Shown piece by piece: positions 51,856 to 62,839 of a stretch of 64,000 bases of DNA. Numbering within the stretch: position 1 is the first letter of the stretch; every line of letters starts with the position of its first letter. A program made the translations under genes and the position numbers. The DNA comes from Papilionanthe hookeriana x Papilionanthe teres (Eukaryota > Streptophyta > Magnoliopsida > Asparagales > Orchidaceae). The notes beneath the pieces are model-generated. The model worked only from the letters and a program-made list of their open reading frames with translations. It had not been told where the DNA came from and searched no databases. Location: positions 102,690,022 to 102,754,021 of the forward strand of contig CM040428.1 in the NCBI GenBank assembly GCA_022702705.1. Direction: 5' to 3'.

Positions 51856-53528
51856 TGGTGCTCGACTTTATATTTTGCAAGAATTTATGAACTCAGATTT
51901 ATAGATTTGTAATAATTTTGTTAACTCCAAGCATTCAACGCAAGTATACGTATCGTATCAAGTAATACAGGGCTCTAATGGAGTTCTGGATATCGATCCC
52001 ACAGGGAAATATTGAAGTTTTAAGAAATCGTTACACAATGTGTAATAAACACTAAAGTTAAAGTTTACTACTTACTACTACTATGCAGGAAACAGTAAGA
52101 ACAACTAAACAGTAAAAATTAACTAACTACAATTACTTCTAACAACTTTAAGAACAGGATTTACTAATAGACACACTAAACTAAGTATTTAAAAGGTTTT
52201 TGATATAGGAGAAAAGTATCTTTCCTCTTGCAATGAGAATATCATGTATGGATTGATATGGAATAATTATCTATTTTATTGTGCTGAATAGGAGCGTAGA
52301 TGATTCTTTACCCTTAAAAGAGTACCCCCTCTTCTAAGTAAGAAAAGAACATTGACATATTTTAAGATTAGTCACTAACTCTAAGGCTAGGCTGGGAGGA
52401 TACCAGCTCTCACTTCGGAGCTCCCACTCACCCTTCACCCGAAGGCTAACCTTTGATATTAATTACTAATCTTAGAACCAATTTAGGGATTTCTCACCCT
52501 GAAATCTCCACATTGAAGTCCATCAAAACATATTTCCCTATTTATTTGCACTCAATTCCCATGAACTACGCAATTCATCCCTAGAAATTGAATGGATCTT
52601 TCATTATTGTTGTAGGACATTAAATCCTTTCAAACTTAATGTTCAACAACATATTTTAACATTTCAATTGGCTAAATAGAAAGTAAATTATGTTCTAAAC
52701 GAAAAAACGTCACAATTTCTTCATTACATTAAAAGCACATCAAATCCACATCAATTCCTCATCACATCTTTATGCAAGAAGAAAAACAAGGAGACTACTC
52801 AGAATTCATGGAGAAGATACATTAAAACATGGATTTTATATATAAAAGAAAATTCATACAAACCACAAAAGAAAATATAACTTATCTCTTTCTCTTACCC
52901 AATGCAATTCCCTTGAAGTTCCTTTGAATCCTCTTCTCTCTTCTTTACAACACTTGATTCTCTCTTTAAATGGAAAGGAAGAAGCAATCTCTCACTTTAC
53001 CCCTTCTCCTCCCCTCCTTAGAGAAGAATTCCCCTCAAATGCAAACACTACACTCACTTCTCCTAAACCCTAACACACTAAGAAACTAAGAGAGACAAGA
53101 AGAAAGCAAGAGACACCACCAAAACTCTCTTCTTATCATCCAAAAACAGTTACTTATAAGATAGGGACGAAATACCATGAGTTTCTATAGGAATACTTTC
53201 AAAAGGTCGCCAAAACTATTTAAATTTGAACTCCACCAATTTCGGGCACCGGCGACACCTGATAGGGCGCCGGTGGCGCTCTATCGTGTCATTTAATTGT
53301 TGTACTCTCGGGATTTGGGCGCGGGCGGCGCTAGAACACTTTTTCACCATTTTTCTCCTTTTTGCTCCTTTTTGCTCCGGATTTTTTCCTTTTTGCTTCT
53401 TTTCACTCCAATCACATAAAATCATCATACCTGCAACAAATCATGAAAAATACATTTCTTTAAAGTTCAATATCACCAAAAATGGGTAAAATTTGATAGC
53501 AAAAACCGTATATATTTTCAGTGCATCA
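51856..53528 (-). repeat. A3 3' LTR, complete family A LTR (1673 bp)
   Basis: On the minus strand it starts TGATGCACTG at 53528 and ends in CA at 51856. It carries the GC palindromic cluster (53246-53332), the TATA-like run (52834-52847) and, near the end, ATTACTTGATACGATACGT. The 5' LTR (62840 onward) matches it base for base with few differences. This copy was used to place the breakpoints in A1 and A2. Confidence 0.92.
53246..53332. repeat. GC-rich palindromic module in family A LTR (A3)
   Basis: Contains GGGCACCGGCGACACC, GGGCGCCGGTGGCGC and GGGCGCGGGCGGCGC in AT-rich LTR sequence. Equivalent clusters are at 27249-27335 (A1) and 50979-51140 (A2). Confidence 0.75.
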
Positions 53529-53547
53529 GAATCCCCCAAACTTTAAC
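53529..53547 (-). promoter_or_regulatory. A3 polypurine tract
   Basis: On the minus strand AAAGTTTGGGGGATTC stands directly before the LTR start. A phrase like GGACAAGTAATAG precedes it, as in A1 and A2. Confidence 0.8.
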
Positions 53548-55040
53548 TATTACTTGTCCTTAAGTAATCTTTTTACTACATAAAATATACTCTAGGCAAT
53601 GTACTTTTCAACTGTAAGACACTAAAATTTTTCAATCAAAAGAATATATTGGTTAGATTTTCAGAAAGAAATTTAGTAACTCCGGTCAACACTATAGGTA
53701 TAAGAATATTTAGCAATCAATTCTAAGAGTTATAGTCTTCTATTTATTTCAAGATGAACCATAATTTGTCACATTAAGAGTGCCTCAAAAGATTATGTGA
53801 AAAAGGAGTTCATGTAAACTTCATTAGAATGTAGGCCAGTACTTAAAACATAAATTCAGAAATGAAATCTAGCTCTCCCTTTAAGGTGATTCAAGTGAAG
53901 CCAATTTTTGATTAGGCATCTCCTCAAGCTTCTCCTCATAAACATTTTTCTTTCTTTTTCTTTTCTTTTTCTCTTTTTTTTAGGGATTGTTTTTCAATCC
54001 TTCTTTTCTTTTCATTTTTTTTATTAAGGATTACTCTATCTGGATAGCCTTTTAATGATTTTGAACTTCACTCTCCTCTTTCTAAAGTTCAAACTTGAAA
54101 CATCTCCTTACTTTATAGTTAAGTATAAGCTTTATTATTCATCACAAAGTTACAATCTCTTCTTAACACACAATACTTTAAGTCCCTTAACATTTCAAAA
54201 ATACAGTTTTCTTACTTTAAATAGTTGACTATAATAAAATCCTTTCATACCAAATATCTTACTTCTATAAAATCAACCTTTATCACTAAAAATTTTCATC
54301 ATATCCTTCCTTAATAATCAATTGAAATAAAAAGTTTTAGTTATCTTATAATGAGGTTCAACTGCCAGAAGTTATGCTAATAATTTTTAAAAATATAATA
54401 ATTGAGAACAAATAAAAGTTAGTATTTCTCTACCCTCCCCCAAACTTAAATTTTTCAGTAAATTTGAAATAGTTTAGAGTAGAAGAAAACTAACCTTTAT
54501 GTGTTGGGATCTTAAAATCTTCAACAGCTTATCTGGTATTAATCAAAATTTACAACTAGCAGGAATGAAACAATTAATAACAGTGATATAATAAATTTTT
54601 AAATATTTGTATGGCTAAAGAGAAATTAACATTAAACATCTAAACATCCAACATTACACTATAACATGAAACAAACTATCACACTACTAACAGTACAACT
54701 AACAGTTTTAATGTTTTAGCACAACATTACAATACACCAACAGAGTTACACAACATATGAAAAACAAATAACAACATCACAACAGTACAACACAGGGTTA
54801 TACATCATATGAAAAGTAAATATCCACTACATCACATCAGTACAACACAACAGACTAAGAAAAACAGAAATAAAACAAACAATCTACCAGTCTCCATCAC
54901 CAGGATAAGTAGCAAGGTCATCAGCAGGGTCAGGTCTATATGGTGTATAACTGGGGCAAGTAGGAAATATCACATCAGACTCTCCCCTTCTTAAATCTGA
55001 CATGAGCATCATAATAAGAAATATCGAACTCAATTGTCCT
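53548..55040 (-). other. A3 3' non-coding region
   Basis: No gene. From the ORF end toward the LTR: a stretch rich in ACAACA words (plus strand 54620-54870), the internal purine tract (54433-54447), and the conserved block (about 53891-54090) whose middle is an A/G-only tract on the minus strand. Confidence 0.72.
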
Positions 55041-55850
55041 CTACAGATAATCTTCATTCACATCACTCCTCGCCTCAAATACGTCCATCCGACCATGGAG
55101 TCTATCCATACTAGAGCTCTGTAGTCTTAGCTTCTCCATAATATTAAATAAGGTAGGCGACTCAGAAGTAGATAGAACATCATAACTAGTAGTAGGAATA
55201 TCAGTACTCCTACGCTCAACTTTGGCTCCTACATGAGACTCATAAGTATAGATAATATTTTTTGTAATAGGTCTCAATGATATAGCCACTTCCTCAGAAC
55301 TACTGAACTCCACTCTAGATTGAACACAGAGGGAATGAACTAAAGCAGGATGTCCTAATCCTCCAGTGGTCTTGCCTCTAGCAATCGTCTGAATATTTTT
55401 GTAAGTAATAGCTCCAATATCAATCTTTTTCATCTTCTGAATACACTAGTTCAGAATTGCTCTATCTCTAGTAACTTCGCTATGGTGATAACATGGTAAT
55501 AGTCTTGCAGAAATGAAATAATGCCAAACTTTTGAAGCAACATTCAAAGTGGAGGCGGGGAAATTTATCAACTGTTTTTGACTTACTTTCCATTCTCCTT
55601 GCCTGTCAGTCAGAAAAGCAATAACTTCTCTCATATTCTCCCTCCCAGTGTCAAAGTTTTCGTATTCACACACGAATGGTTCCCAAGTCTGATAGAAAGC
55701 ATTGATACGCTGAGAAGTAAACTCAACCATTTTCCTTCTAACAAGCACATACTCAGTCTCAGTTCAGGGTATGTTAGAATAGACTTCTCTAACAACTCCC
55801 ATAACAGCATTCACAGTGAAATAACAAAATCGCTCCCAATTTTGCTCTGC
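55041..55850 (-). pseudogene. A3 env-position ORF 2, N-terminus deleted
   Basis: The frame 55748-55041 has a stop at 55446 and otherwise reads RRKMVEFTSQRINAFY, NFPASTLNVASKVWHYFISARLLP, HSEVTRDRAILN, then MKKIDIGAITYKNIQTIARG, GGLGHPALVHSLCVQS and RLHGRMDVFEARSD. Homology extends upstream to about 55850 (WERFCYFTVNAVMGVVRE). The MAPKSS start and following ~50 codons found in A2 are missing, replaced by spacer sequence. The C-terminus is cut by a stop at 55041 with further homology beyond. Confidence 0.82.
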
Positions 55851-55879
55851 AATTAATTATTTAGGCCTTTTTCTGGTTT

Positions 55880-55970
55880 TGGGCTCTGGCGGCGCTCTAT
55901 TTAAAAATAATAGCTAACTCTTTGGATTTGGGCGCCGACGGAGCCCATTCTGGCGTCGGCGGCTCCGGTA
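55880..55970. repeat. GC-rich palindromic module, A3 inter-ORF spacer
   Basis: Contains CTGGCGGCGCTC, GGGCGCCGACGGAGCCC and CTGGCGTCGGCGGCTCC. Equivalent to 24199-24292 and 42399-42512. Confidence 0.75.
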
Positions 55971-56351
55971 TAAAATATTTTCTGGGTCCAAAAATTTTCT
56001 CGTAATTTCGATCGTTTCGACATCCATAATGATGTTTAACACTTCAATAGGCATTTACATCATCCCATAAGCAATAATTAACACAATTTTTCATACAAAC
56101 AATACACAACAATCTTATATATATAAAATCCAAGTTACATCATAGACACTAAATATGTTCATTCAAACTAACTATTCTTAGATGTTTAGTGCAGCAAGTA
56201 CTCTACGATAAGCAAACACTAAGATCTAAGCAAACAATGAAAGTAAACACATCAAAATCCAAGTTCAAATTTCAAAGAAAATACTACACAAACCAAACAT
56301 AACTAAGCAAAGCAAACTAAACACGCAACAAACATAAGTAGAATTCATCAA
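55971..56351 (-). other. A3 inter-ORF spacer with TATA-like run
   Basis: Non-coding. GGATTTTATATATATAAG on the minus strand at about 56114-56131 equals the TATA-like runs of A1 and A2 at the same relative place. Otherwise AT-rich. Confidence 0.5.
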
Positions 56352-57152
56352 TTACTCCACATCAGTTTCAGAACTATCCTCTCCTCTAATGTCTCCAATT
56401 CATTGGTGATGCACAAACAAGTTATAGAATGGACAAAATGGAAATTCATCAGATGATTCTTCAGCAATAACCATGTACTTCTTCATAAGATTAATCAAGC
56501 CCATCTTAATTCGACTAGTGTGATTGAATTGTTGTTTCATTCTCCAATCTATATGATCGAATAAATCAGAAATGTTATTGATCACATTCATAACGTTCCG
56601 TACCTCTTTCTCCAATTTTTTGATCCTCTTCAATATCATTCTCGAACCTTCAGGAAAATAGGGTTGAATCAGCTGTGAAGTCTATGTTGGTTGATCAGCA
56701 AGCAAATTCATGTCATCTTCATCTCCAACTGTCTGATAGTTGTAGGGATTAGTTGGATCAATAGGCCTCCATGGAAGAAGAACCTTTTCCCAACTTTCAT
56801 AAGGAACCTGTGACTGACTACATAATGGAAATGTGGTGGATGGGTGTCCAAGCCCATATTTAGAGCCAGGCACAATTAATCCAAGTACTGATTTAACAAT
56901 AATATTACCAATAGCAACCGACCTCCCAGTTTGAATACAGAAATTCAAAATCGCGCTTTCCTTGGTTAATCCATAGATATGAATTGGGATATGTGGTTTT
57001 CGTTTTTCTAGAGTTAAGAAGTTAAAAATGGAGTTTAGGGAGTTATAAGGACGAAGATCCTGCCAAAAACCGCCAAAACTCGCATTTTGAAACTTAAAAA
57101 CTGTCAAGCAGATTTTGGGTGCCAGCGGCGCTCGATAGGGTGCCGGCAGCAC
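56352..57152 (-). pseudogene. A3 env-position ORF 1, internally deleted
   Basis: From GLTKESAILNFCIQTGR onward it matches A1 and A2 ORF 1 (KSVLGLIVPGSKYGLGHPST, PLCSQSQVPYESWEKVLLPW, MILKRIKKLEKEVRNVMN, EESSDEFPFCPFYN). The preceding part of the open frame (57152 to about 56960) is not the expected N-terminal domain; roughly 180 codons, including the FTPSRIND segment, are deleted. The ATG at 57152 lies in the GC module and is not a plausible start. Stops occur near 56682 and 56400. Confidence 0.78.
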
Positions 57153-57210
57153 TCAAACAGTCAAGTTCAGTGTAGGAAAACGATAGGGCGCTGGCGGCGC
57201 CGGTGGTAAA
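57115..57210. repeat. GC-rich palindromic module before A3 ORF 1
   Basis: Contains GGGTGCCAGCGGCGC, GGGTGCCGGCAGCAC and GGGCGCTGGCGGCGCC. Same place as 40612-40692 in A2. Confidence 0.75.
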
Positions 57211-57370
57211 AAATTCTCACCAGACTTCATTTGGTCCAAAATATTCCAATATCTCGATTCGATCCATCATTTAACAATTTTTAAAGTATTTAAGAGTAAT
57301 TAGGATTCAAAAACAACTATCTAAAAAACACAACTACAACAAATAAGCAAACACACCGCAAAGATACATA

Positions 57371-57415
57371 TGTGTTGCCTCCCATAAAGCACTTGGTTTA
57401 ACGTCGTTAGCCCGA
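57371..57415 (-). other. Conserved pol/env-junction motif (A3)
   Basis: On the minus strand GTCGGGCTAACGACG, TTAAACCAAGTGCTT and TGGGAGGCAACACA. Same as A2 40396-40440, with one change in the small stem. Confidence 0.55.
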
Positions 57416-57427
57416 CAAACCGTTCAG

Positions 57428-57661
57428 TTAATCGACATGACTTAACATTAAAACTACTTTGAAGTCAGATTGAAACTCGTCAAAGTAAGGCTTTAATCGA
57501 TGCCCATTAACTTTGAAAATGTTTCCAGTATCAGGATCTTTAATGTCAACAACTCCAAAAGAATAAACTTTTACAACTGTAAAAGGTCCTAACCAACTAG
57601 ACTTGAGCTTTCCAGGAAATAAATTCAATCTTACGTTGTATAATAAAACTTTTTTGTCCAT
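57428..57661 (-). pseudogene. A3 integrase C-terminal domain fragment
   Basis: An open frame of 77 codons with KLKSSWLGPFTVVKVYSFG and a KVNGHRLKPYF end, the usual C-terminus of Athila integrase. A frameshift between 57661 and 57771 separates it from the core. Ends shortly before the pol/env-junction motif. Confidence 0.82.
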
Positions 57662-57770
57662 TTTCCAAGTTATTTTTCAATATCTTCCGATCATGCCATA
57701 ATTTCCTTTTCTCTTTATAGATCCTATCATTGTGATAAGATGCATTTCTAATCTCTTCCAATTCATTCAA

Positions 57771-58733
57771 TTACATAAATCTTTTCTCTCCAGCATTTTT
57801 CAAATTAAAATTTAACTCTTTTATCGCCCAATATGCTTTATGCTCCAATTCAACTGGTAAATGGCGAGTCTTACCAAACACTAGTCTATATGGAGACATT
57901 CTAATTGGGGTTTTAAAAGCAATTCTATAAGACCATAAAGCAGTATCTAATCGAGTAGACCAATCTAATTTATGATCATCCATAGTTTTCTCCAAAATTC
58001 TTTTAATTTCACGATAAGACACTTCTGCTAAAATACTAGTCTGGGGATGATAGACAGTAGAGATTCTATGAATGATATTATATTTCTCAATTAATCTCTT
58101 AATTTGATTATTCCTGAAATGGGATCCACCATCAGTAATGATTACTCTCGGCATTCCATATCTTGTAAATATGTTTTTCTTTAAAAATTTTGAAACACTC
58201 TGAGCATCACATCTAGGTAAAGAAATAGCTTCAATCCATTTTGAAACATAATCAACAGCAACCAAAATAGATAGATTTCCAAATGAAGTAGTAAATGGTC
58301 CCATAAAATCTAATCCCCATACATAAAAAATTTTAACTTCCAAATTATAATTTAGAGGCATTTCATTTTTTCTAGAGATATTACCTATGCTCTGACACCA
58401 ATCACATGATTTAATATATCTATAAACATCTTTAAAAAGAGTAGTCCAATAAAATCCAGATTGTAAAAACTTAAAAACAGTGTTATCAACACCAAAATGA
58501 CCTCCAAATTCAAAATCGTGACATCGTTGAATAATCAAATTTGTTTCTTCTTGTGGCACACATTTCCTAATTATCAGATCCGTACACTGTTTATATAGAT
58601 AGGGCTCATCCCAAAAATAGAAATTTGCATCATATATAAACTTATTTTTTTGTTGCCATGTTAAATCAGGTGGTACAATATCACTTACAATATAATTCAC
58701 AATATCAGCATACCAAGGCAAATTATTTCCCAT
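57771..58733 (-). CDS. A3 integrase, zinc module and catalytic core (open)
   Basis: An uninterrupted 320-codon frame, the best-kept gene in the window. His72, His79, Cys110 and Cys113 form the zinc module (CHDFEFGGHFG ... CDWC). The catalytic triad is Asp142 (GLDFMGPF), Asp201 (IITDGGSHF) and Glu237 (ILAEVSYREIK), with exactly 35 residues between the last two, the D-D-35-E pattern. Then ALWSYRIAFKTP and HLPVELEHKAYWAIKEL. The start at 58733 is only the first Met; the protein was part of Pol. RNase H lies upstream in another frame. Confidence 0.92.
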   Translation of the reverse strand: MGNNLPWYADIVNYIVSDIVPPDLTWQQKNKFIYDANFYFWDEPYLYKQCTDLIIRKCVPQEETNLIIQRCHDFEFGGHFGVDNTVFKFLQSGFYWTTLFKDVYRYIKSCDWCQSIGNISRKNEMPLNYNLEVKIFYVWGLDFMGPFTTSFGNLSILVAVDYVSKWIEAISLPRCDAQSVSKFLKKNIFTRYGMPRVIITDGGSHFRNNQIKRLIEKYNIIHRISTVYHPQTSILAEVSYREIKRILEKTMDDHKLDWSTRLDTALWSYRIAFKTPIRMSPYRLVFGKTRHLPVELEHKAYWAIKELNFNLKNAGEKRFM

Positions 58734-58836
58734 AATAGTATAGAGTTGCTCATCAGGGAAAATTTCAGTAATTTCATTTTCAAATTCAGATAATTTATCA
58801 TATTCTATTCTTGATAGATGATCAACTATTTGATTA

Positions 58837-59290
58837 TCAGCTCATAAAATTAAATTCTTGCAGAAGAAGTATCCATCTAATGAGTCTAGGTTTCGCATCC
58901 TTCTTTTGCATTGGATATTTAATAGCCGAATGGTCTGTATGCACAATACTTTGAGCTCCAATTAAATATGGTCTAAATTTTTCAAAAGCAAACACTATAG
59001 CTAATAATTCTCTTTCAGTTGTTGTATAATTAATTTGAGCCTCATAAAGAGTCTTACTAGCATAGTAAATGACTTTGAATACTTTATCATGCCTTTGCCC
59101 CAATGCTACTTCGATTGCATAATCACTTACATCACACATAAGTTCAAATGGATTCTCTCAATTGGGTGAAACAATTATAGGTGCAGTGATTAATTTTTCT
59201 TTTAATAATTCGAAAGCTCTTAAGCATTCATCATTAAAATCAAACTTTCTATCATTTTCTAAAAGTCGGCATAAAGGTTTGGTAATTTTA
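58837..59290 (-). pseudogene. A3 RNase H
   Basis: Open frame 59139-58837 has LMCDVSDYAIEVALGQ (Asp), YYASKTLYEAQINYTTTERELLAIVFA (Glu) and IVHTDHSAIKYPMQKKDAKP (Asp). The RT connection (FDFNDECLRAFELLKEKL) lies upstream to about 59290 with a stop where A2 has Trp. It is out of frame with RT and integrase. Confidence 0.87.
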
Positions 59291-59474
59291 GAAAAATCTT
59301 TTATATATCACCTGTAAAATCCAGCGTGTTTAAGAAACTCCTCACCTCTCTCACAGTAATGGGTGGTGGTAATCTCTCAATCACTCTAATTTTAGCAGGG
59401 TCAACCTCCATACCATGTTCAGAAATTTTATGCCCAAGCACAATTCCTTCGGCAACCATAAATTGACATTTCTC

Positions 59475-60458
59475 TCAATTCAGAACTAGATTTGTTTTCT
59501 TACAAAGCTCCAAAACTTTTGCTAAGTTCTCCAGGAAAATTTCAAATGAAGTCTCGAATACATAGAAATCATCCATAAAAACTTCTATCCCATTATCTAT
59601 CATACTACTGAAGATAGACATCATACATCTCTGAAATGTTGCAGGTGCGTTACACAGTCCAAAAGGCATTCTTCAAAAAGCAAAGGTTCCATAAGGGCTA
59701 GTAAATGTTATCTTTTCTTGAGCCTCAGCAGCAATAGGTATTTGATGGTAACCAGTATATCCATCCAGAAAATAGTAGTACTTGTGTCCAGCAAGTCTAT
59801 CTAGCATTTGATCAAGAAAAGGAAGAGGAAAGTGATCTTTTCTGGTGGCAGCATTTAATTTCCTATAGTCAATACAAATTTGCCATCCATTAATTTGCCT
59901 CGTGGGTATAATTTCATTACATTCATTCACTTCAACAATCTCTCCTCCCTTTTTCGGTACACAATGTATTGGACTTATCCAAGCACTATCCGAAATAGGA
60001 TAAATAATTCCAGCATCCAGCCATTTTAAAATCTCTTTCTTAACTACTTCTTTCATTATATGATTCAGTCTCCTTTGCGGATCAACTCTCGGTTTATGTT
60101 CTTCATCTAATAAAATTCTGTACATACAAATCAAAGGACTAATTCCTTTAATATCTTCCAAAGTCCATCCAGAAGCTTTCTTGTATGTTTTTAAAGTTTC
60201 CAACAACTTCTGTTCTTGGCATTCTCCTAAAAGCATATACTTTAAATGATTAGGGAGAATTTTCATTTCTAGTTCAGAAGGTTTTATGATAGATGGAATT
60301 AAGCTTTTATCTCCACCTTCCATAGTGTCTAATATTTTGAATCTCTCCTGAACATACTCCAAATCGTCATTCTTCTCATTATCTGAATTTTCTTCATCTT
60401 CACTTTCTTCTTCAAACATATTTTTATATTCTTCTTCTTTTTCAAAATATATCTTCAA
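59475..60458 (-). pseudogene. A3 reverse transcriptase, catalytic site intact
   Basis: One frame with a single internal stop near 59670. Begins in an acidic linker (EEESEDEENSDNEKNDD), then WTLEDIKGISP, RRLNHIMKEVVKKEILKWLDAGIIYPI, IDYRKLNAATRKDHFPLPF, LDGYTGYHQIPI, MPFGLCNAPATFQRCMMS and the catalytic VFMDDFYVF. The frame stops at 59475 in NLVLN, where a Trp codon is expected. Compared with A2 this copy is far less decayed. Confidence 0.92.
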
Positions 60459-61110
60459 AATGATCGTTTCTCAAGTAATCACAGACCTCCATTCTAAAAC
60501 ATTCATTATCTTTTTCCATTGAGGGATACTTCATAGATTTCAAAATATTAAAGGTTACCTCTTGATCATTAACTCTCATAGTTAATTTTCCTTTTTGAAC
60601 ATCAATTACCGCTCTTCTAGTAGCAAGGAATGATCTTCCAAAAATTATTGAAATTTCTTTATCTTCCTCCATATCAAGTACAATAAAATTCACAGGAAAG
60701 ATAAGTTTATTCACTTTCACTAACACGTCTTCCTCCACTCATTTAGGATAAGTATTGGAACGATCAGCCAACTGAAGAGTCACAGATGTAGGAGAAATTT
60801 CTCCTATTTCCAACCTTTTGAAAGTTGATAAAGCCATAAGATTAATACTCACTCCCAGATCACACAAAGCTTTTCCAAAAAAAATTTCTCCTATAGCACA
60901 TGGAATAGTGAAACTACCAGGATCTTTATGTTTTTCCAGAAGCTTCTTCTGAATAATTGCACCACACTCTCCGCTAAGTGCAATAGTTTCATGCTCTGTA
61001 AACTTTCTTTTCTTTCTCAGAATATCCTTCATAAACTTAGCATAGTCAGGCATCTGTTCTAATGCTTCAACAAAAGAAATGTTAATCGTTAATTTCTTAA
61101 GGATCTCCAA
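60442..61110 (-). pseudogene. A3 aspartic protease
   Basis: Two segments in one frame separated by a stop at 60739-60741. Active-site motif LCDLGVSINLMAL has Val where A2 has Ala (usual D-x-G-A/S). Then IIFGRSFLATRRA and MRVNDQEVTFNILKS, continuous here although frameshifted in A2. The Gag-protease linker upstream (61111-61368) is broken by stops. The end overlaps the RT frame by about 17 bp in a different frame. Confidence 0.87.
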
Positions 61111-61368
61111 AAATTTTCCAAATATGTTATCCCTATTTTATTTCTTTAATCTTTGAGGAAATGTTGGTGGTGGCTTTTTAACAGTTATCTTCATTGGTTC
61201 AAAAGGATAATCCAAGTCTGGATAAATCTTGTTTGAACCATTTTCAATTTCTACCTCTCCTTTTCTATTTCAACTTCTTTTTGCACTCTAGTTTCTAATT
61301 CTTTTCCACTCCTTAATTGAATAGCCTTAAGTTGTTCCTTGTTTTGATCTTTTGGATTGATCTTCACA

Positions 61369-62748
61369 TTACTTGGAAGTGTTCTCGAAGGTTACATTAT
61401 TAAGTGCAGTGAAAATATGTCCTAATTGATTTTTAATATTCTTCATAGCAACACCTTGAGCTTGTAATTGATTTTGCATATTCAGAATCATTTCTTTAGT
61501 AGACAACTTCTTATCCTTAAATTGTGGGTTACTATTAAATTTAGGGGGACAAGAAGGTCTAAAATTAGAATTTCCTTGATTGTTCGAATTTCCAATTGGA
61601 TTCATAGAATTGTTAGACTAATGCAGGTTAACATTAGCATTACTGTTATTCAAATTGAAGTTTGGGTGATTCTTCCAAACAGAATTATAATAATTCGAAT
61701 AAGGATTGTTAGGTCTATTAATAGCATTTAAGGTCTCGTAAGGTGTTTGAGATTTTTTTATTTGTCCAAATGAATTTTCCTCTAACACTGGAGGTGGTTG
61801 AGAATAATTCATTCCATATTGATCTATTTTCTTTGAAAGGGCTACAATTTAAGAAACTACCATAGTCATCATATCTGAATCATGAACAGTAGCTACTCTC
61901 TTAGGATTTACCCATTCAGAGGGCCATTAAAAATTATTAGTAGCCATTCTTCAATTAATGCATATGCTTCATGAGAAGGTTTTGACATTAATGATCCACC
62001 AGCAGCATCATCTATAATAGATCTCAATGATCCCACTAATCCATTATAAAATGTTTGAATTATTAACTAATCTGGTAAAGGGTTATGTGGGCACTTCCTA
62101 AGAAGATCCTTAAATATCTTCCAAGCTTCATATATTGACACTCCTTCAAACTGCCAAAAAGATGTAATATCATTTCTTAGTTTAGCAGTCTTTGATGGAG
62201 GGAAATATTTTGATAGAAACTTTTGAGATAACTCTCCCCAAGTTCTAATAGATCCAAGTGCTAACCAATTTAACCATGACTTAGTCTTATCCCTTAATGA
62301 AAAAGGAAAAAGTCTAAGTCTCACAGCATCACTAGACACTCCATCAAATTTAAAAGTAGCACATAGTTATAAAAAACTAGCGAGATGTAAATTTGGATCC
62401 TCATAAGGTGTTCCAACAAATTGATTGTTTTGTACCATTTGGATAATAGCAGGTTTAAGTTCAAATGAATTAGCAACAACATCAGGATTTTGAATAGTTA
62501 TATGAATTTCATTTCTTTGTTGGGTTAGCATAATCTCTTAAAGGTATTGGCAAATTTTCAATTTCATTTCTTTGATTATCTTGAATATTCCCCATTATGC
62601 AAGGATTTTCAATTTGCTTTTTTTGTTTTCTATTTTTTCTGACAGTACACTCTAACTCCGAATTGTAAGGCACTAAACTTATAGATCCGCTACTATGCAT
62701 ATACAAACACAAATACTTTAATAAAGGTAAACAAACACAATTACACAC
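61369..62748 (-). pseudogene. A3 Gag (Athila type)
   Basis: Four frame segments give an almost full Gag. 62748-62509 has SLVPYNSELE, basic RKNRKQKKQ and PLRDYANPT. 62339-62067 is the retrotransposon gag core (LRLFPFSLRDKTKSWLNWLA, TWGELSQKFLSKYFPP, SFWQFEGVSIYEAWKIFKDLL). 61812-61369 is the Asn-rich tail (NPYSNYYNSVW, KNHPNFN, KFNSNPQFKDKK, LGHIFTALNN). Frameshifts lie near 62510 and between 62067 and 61812. No zinc knuckle is seen. Confidence 0.87.
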
Positions 62749-62815
62749 TAAAAAATAATGATTTTTTTATATTATTAATAAATACCTTCCTACTTACTTT
62801 CTTAACTCCGTAATT

Positions 62816-62833
62816 TCCCCGGCAATAGTACTA
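62816..62833 (-). promoter_or_regulatory. A3 primer-binding site, tRNA-Asp type, mutated
   Basis: On the minus strand TAGTACTATTGCCGGGGA, six bases after the LTR end. Compared with TGGCGCCGTTGCCGGGGA, all five differences are C-to-T or G-to-A, four of them in CpG pairs. The priming end is therefore likely inactive. Confidence 0.75.
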
Positions 62834-62839
62834 AAAACT

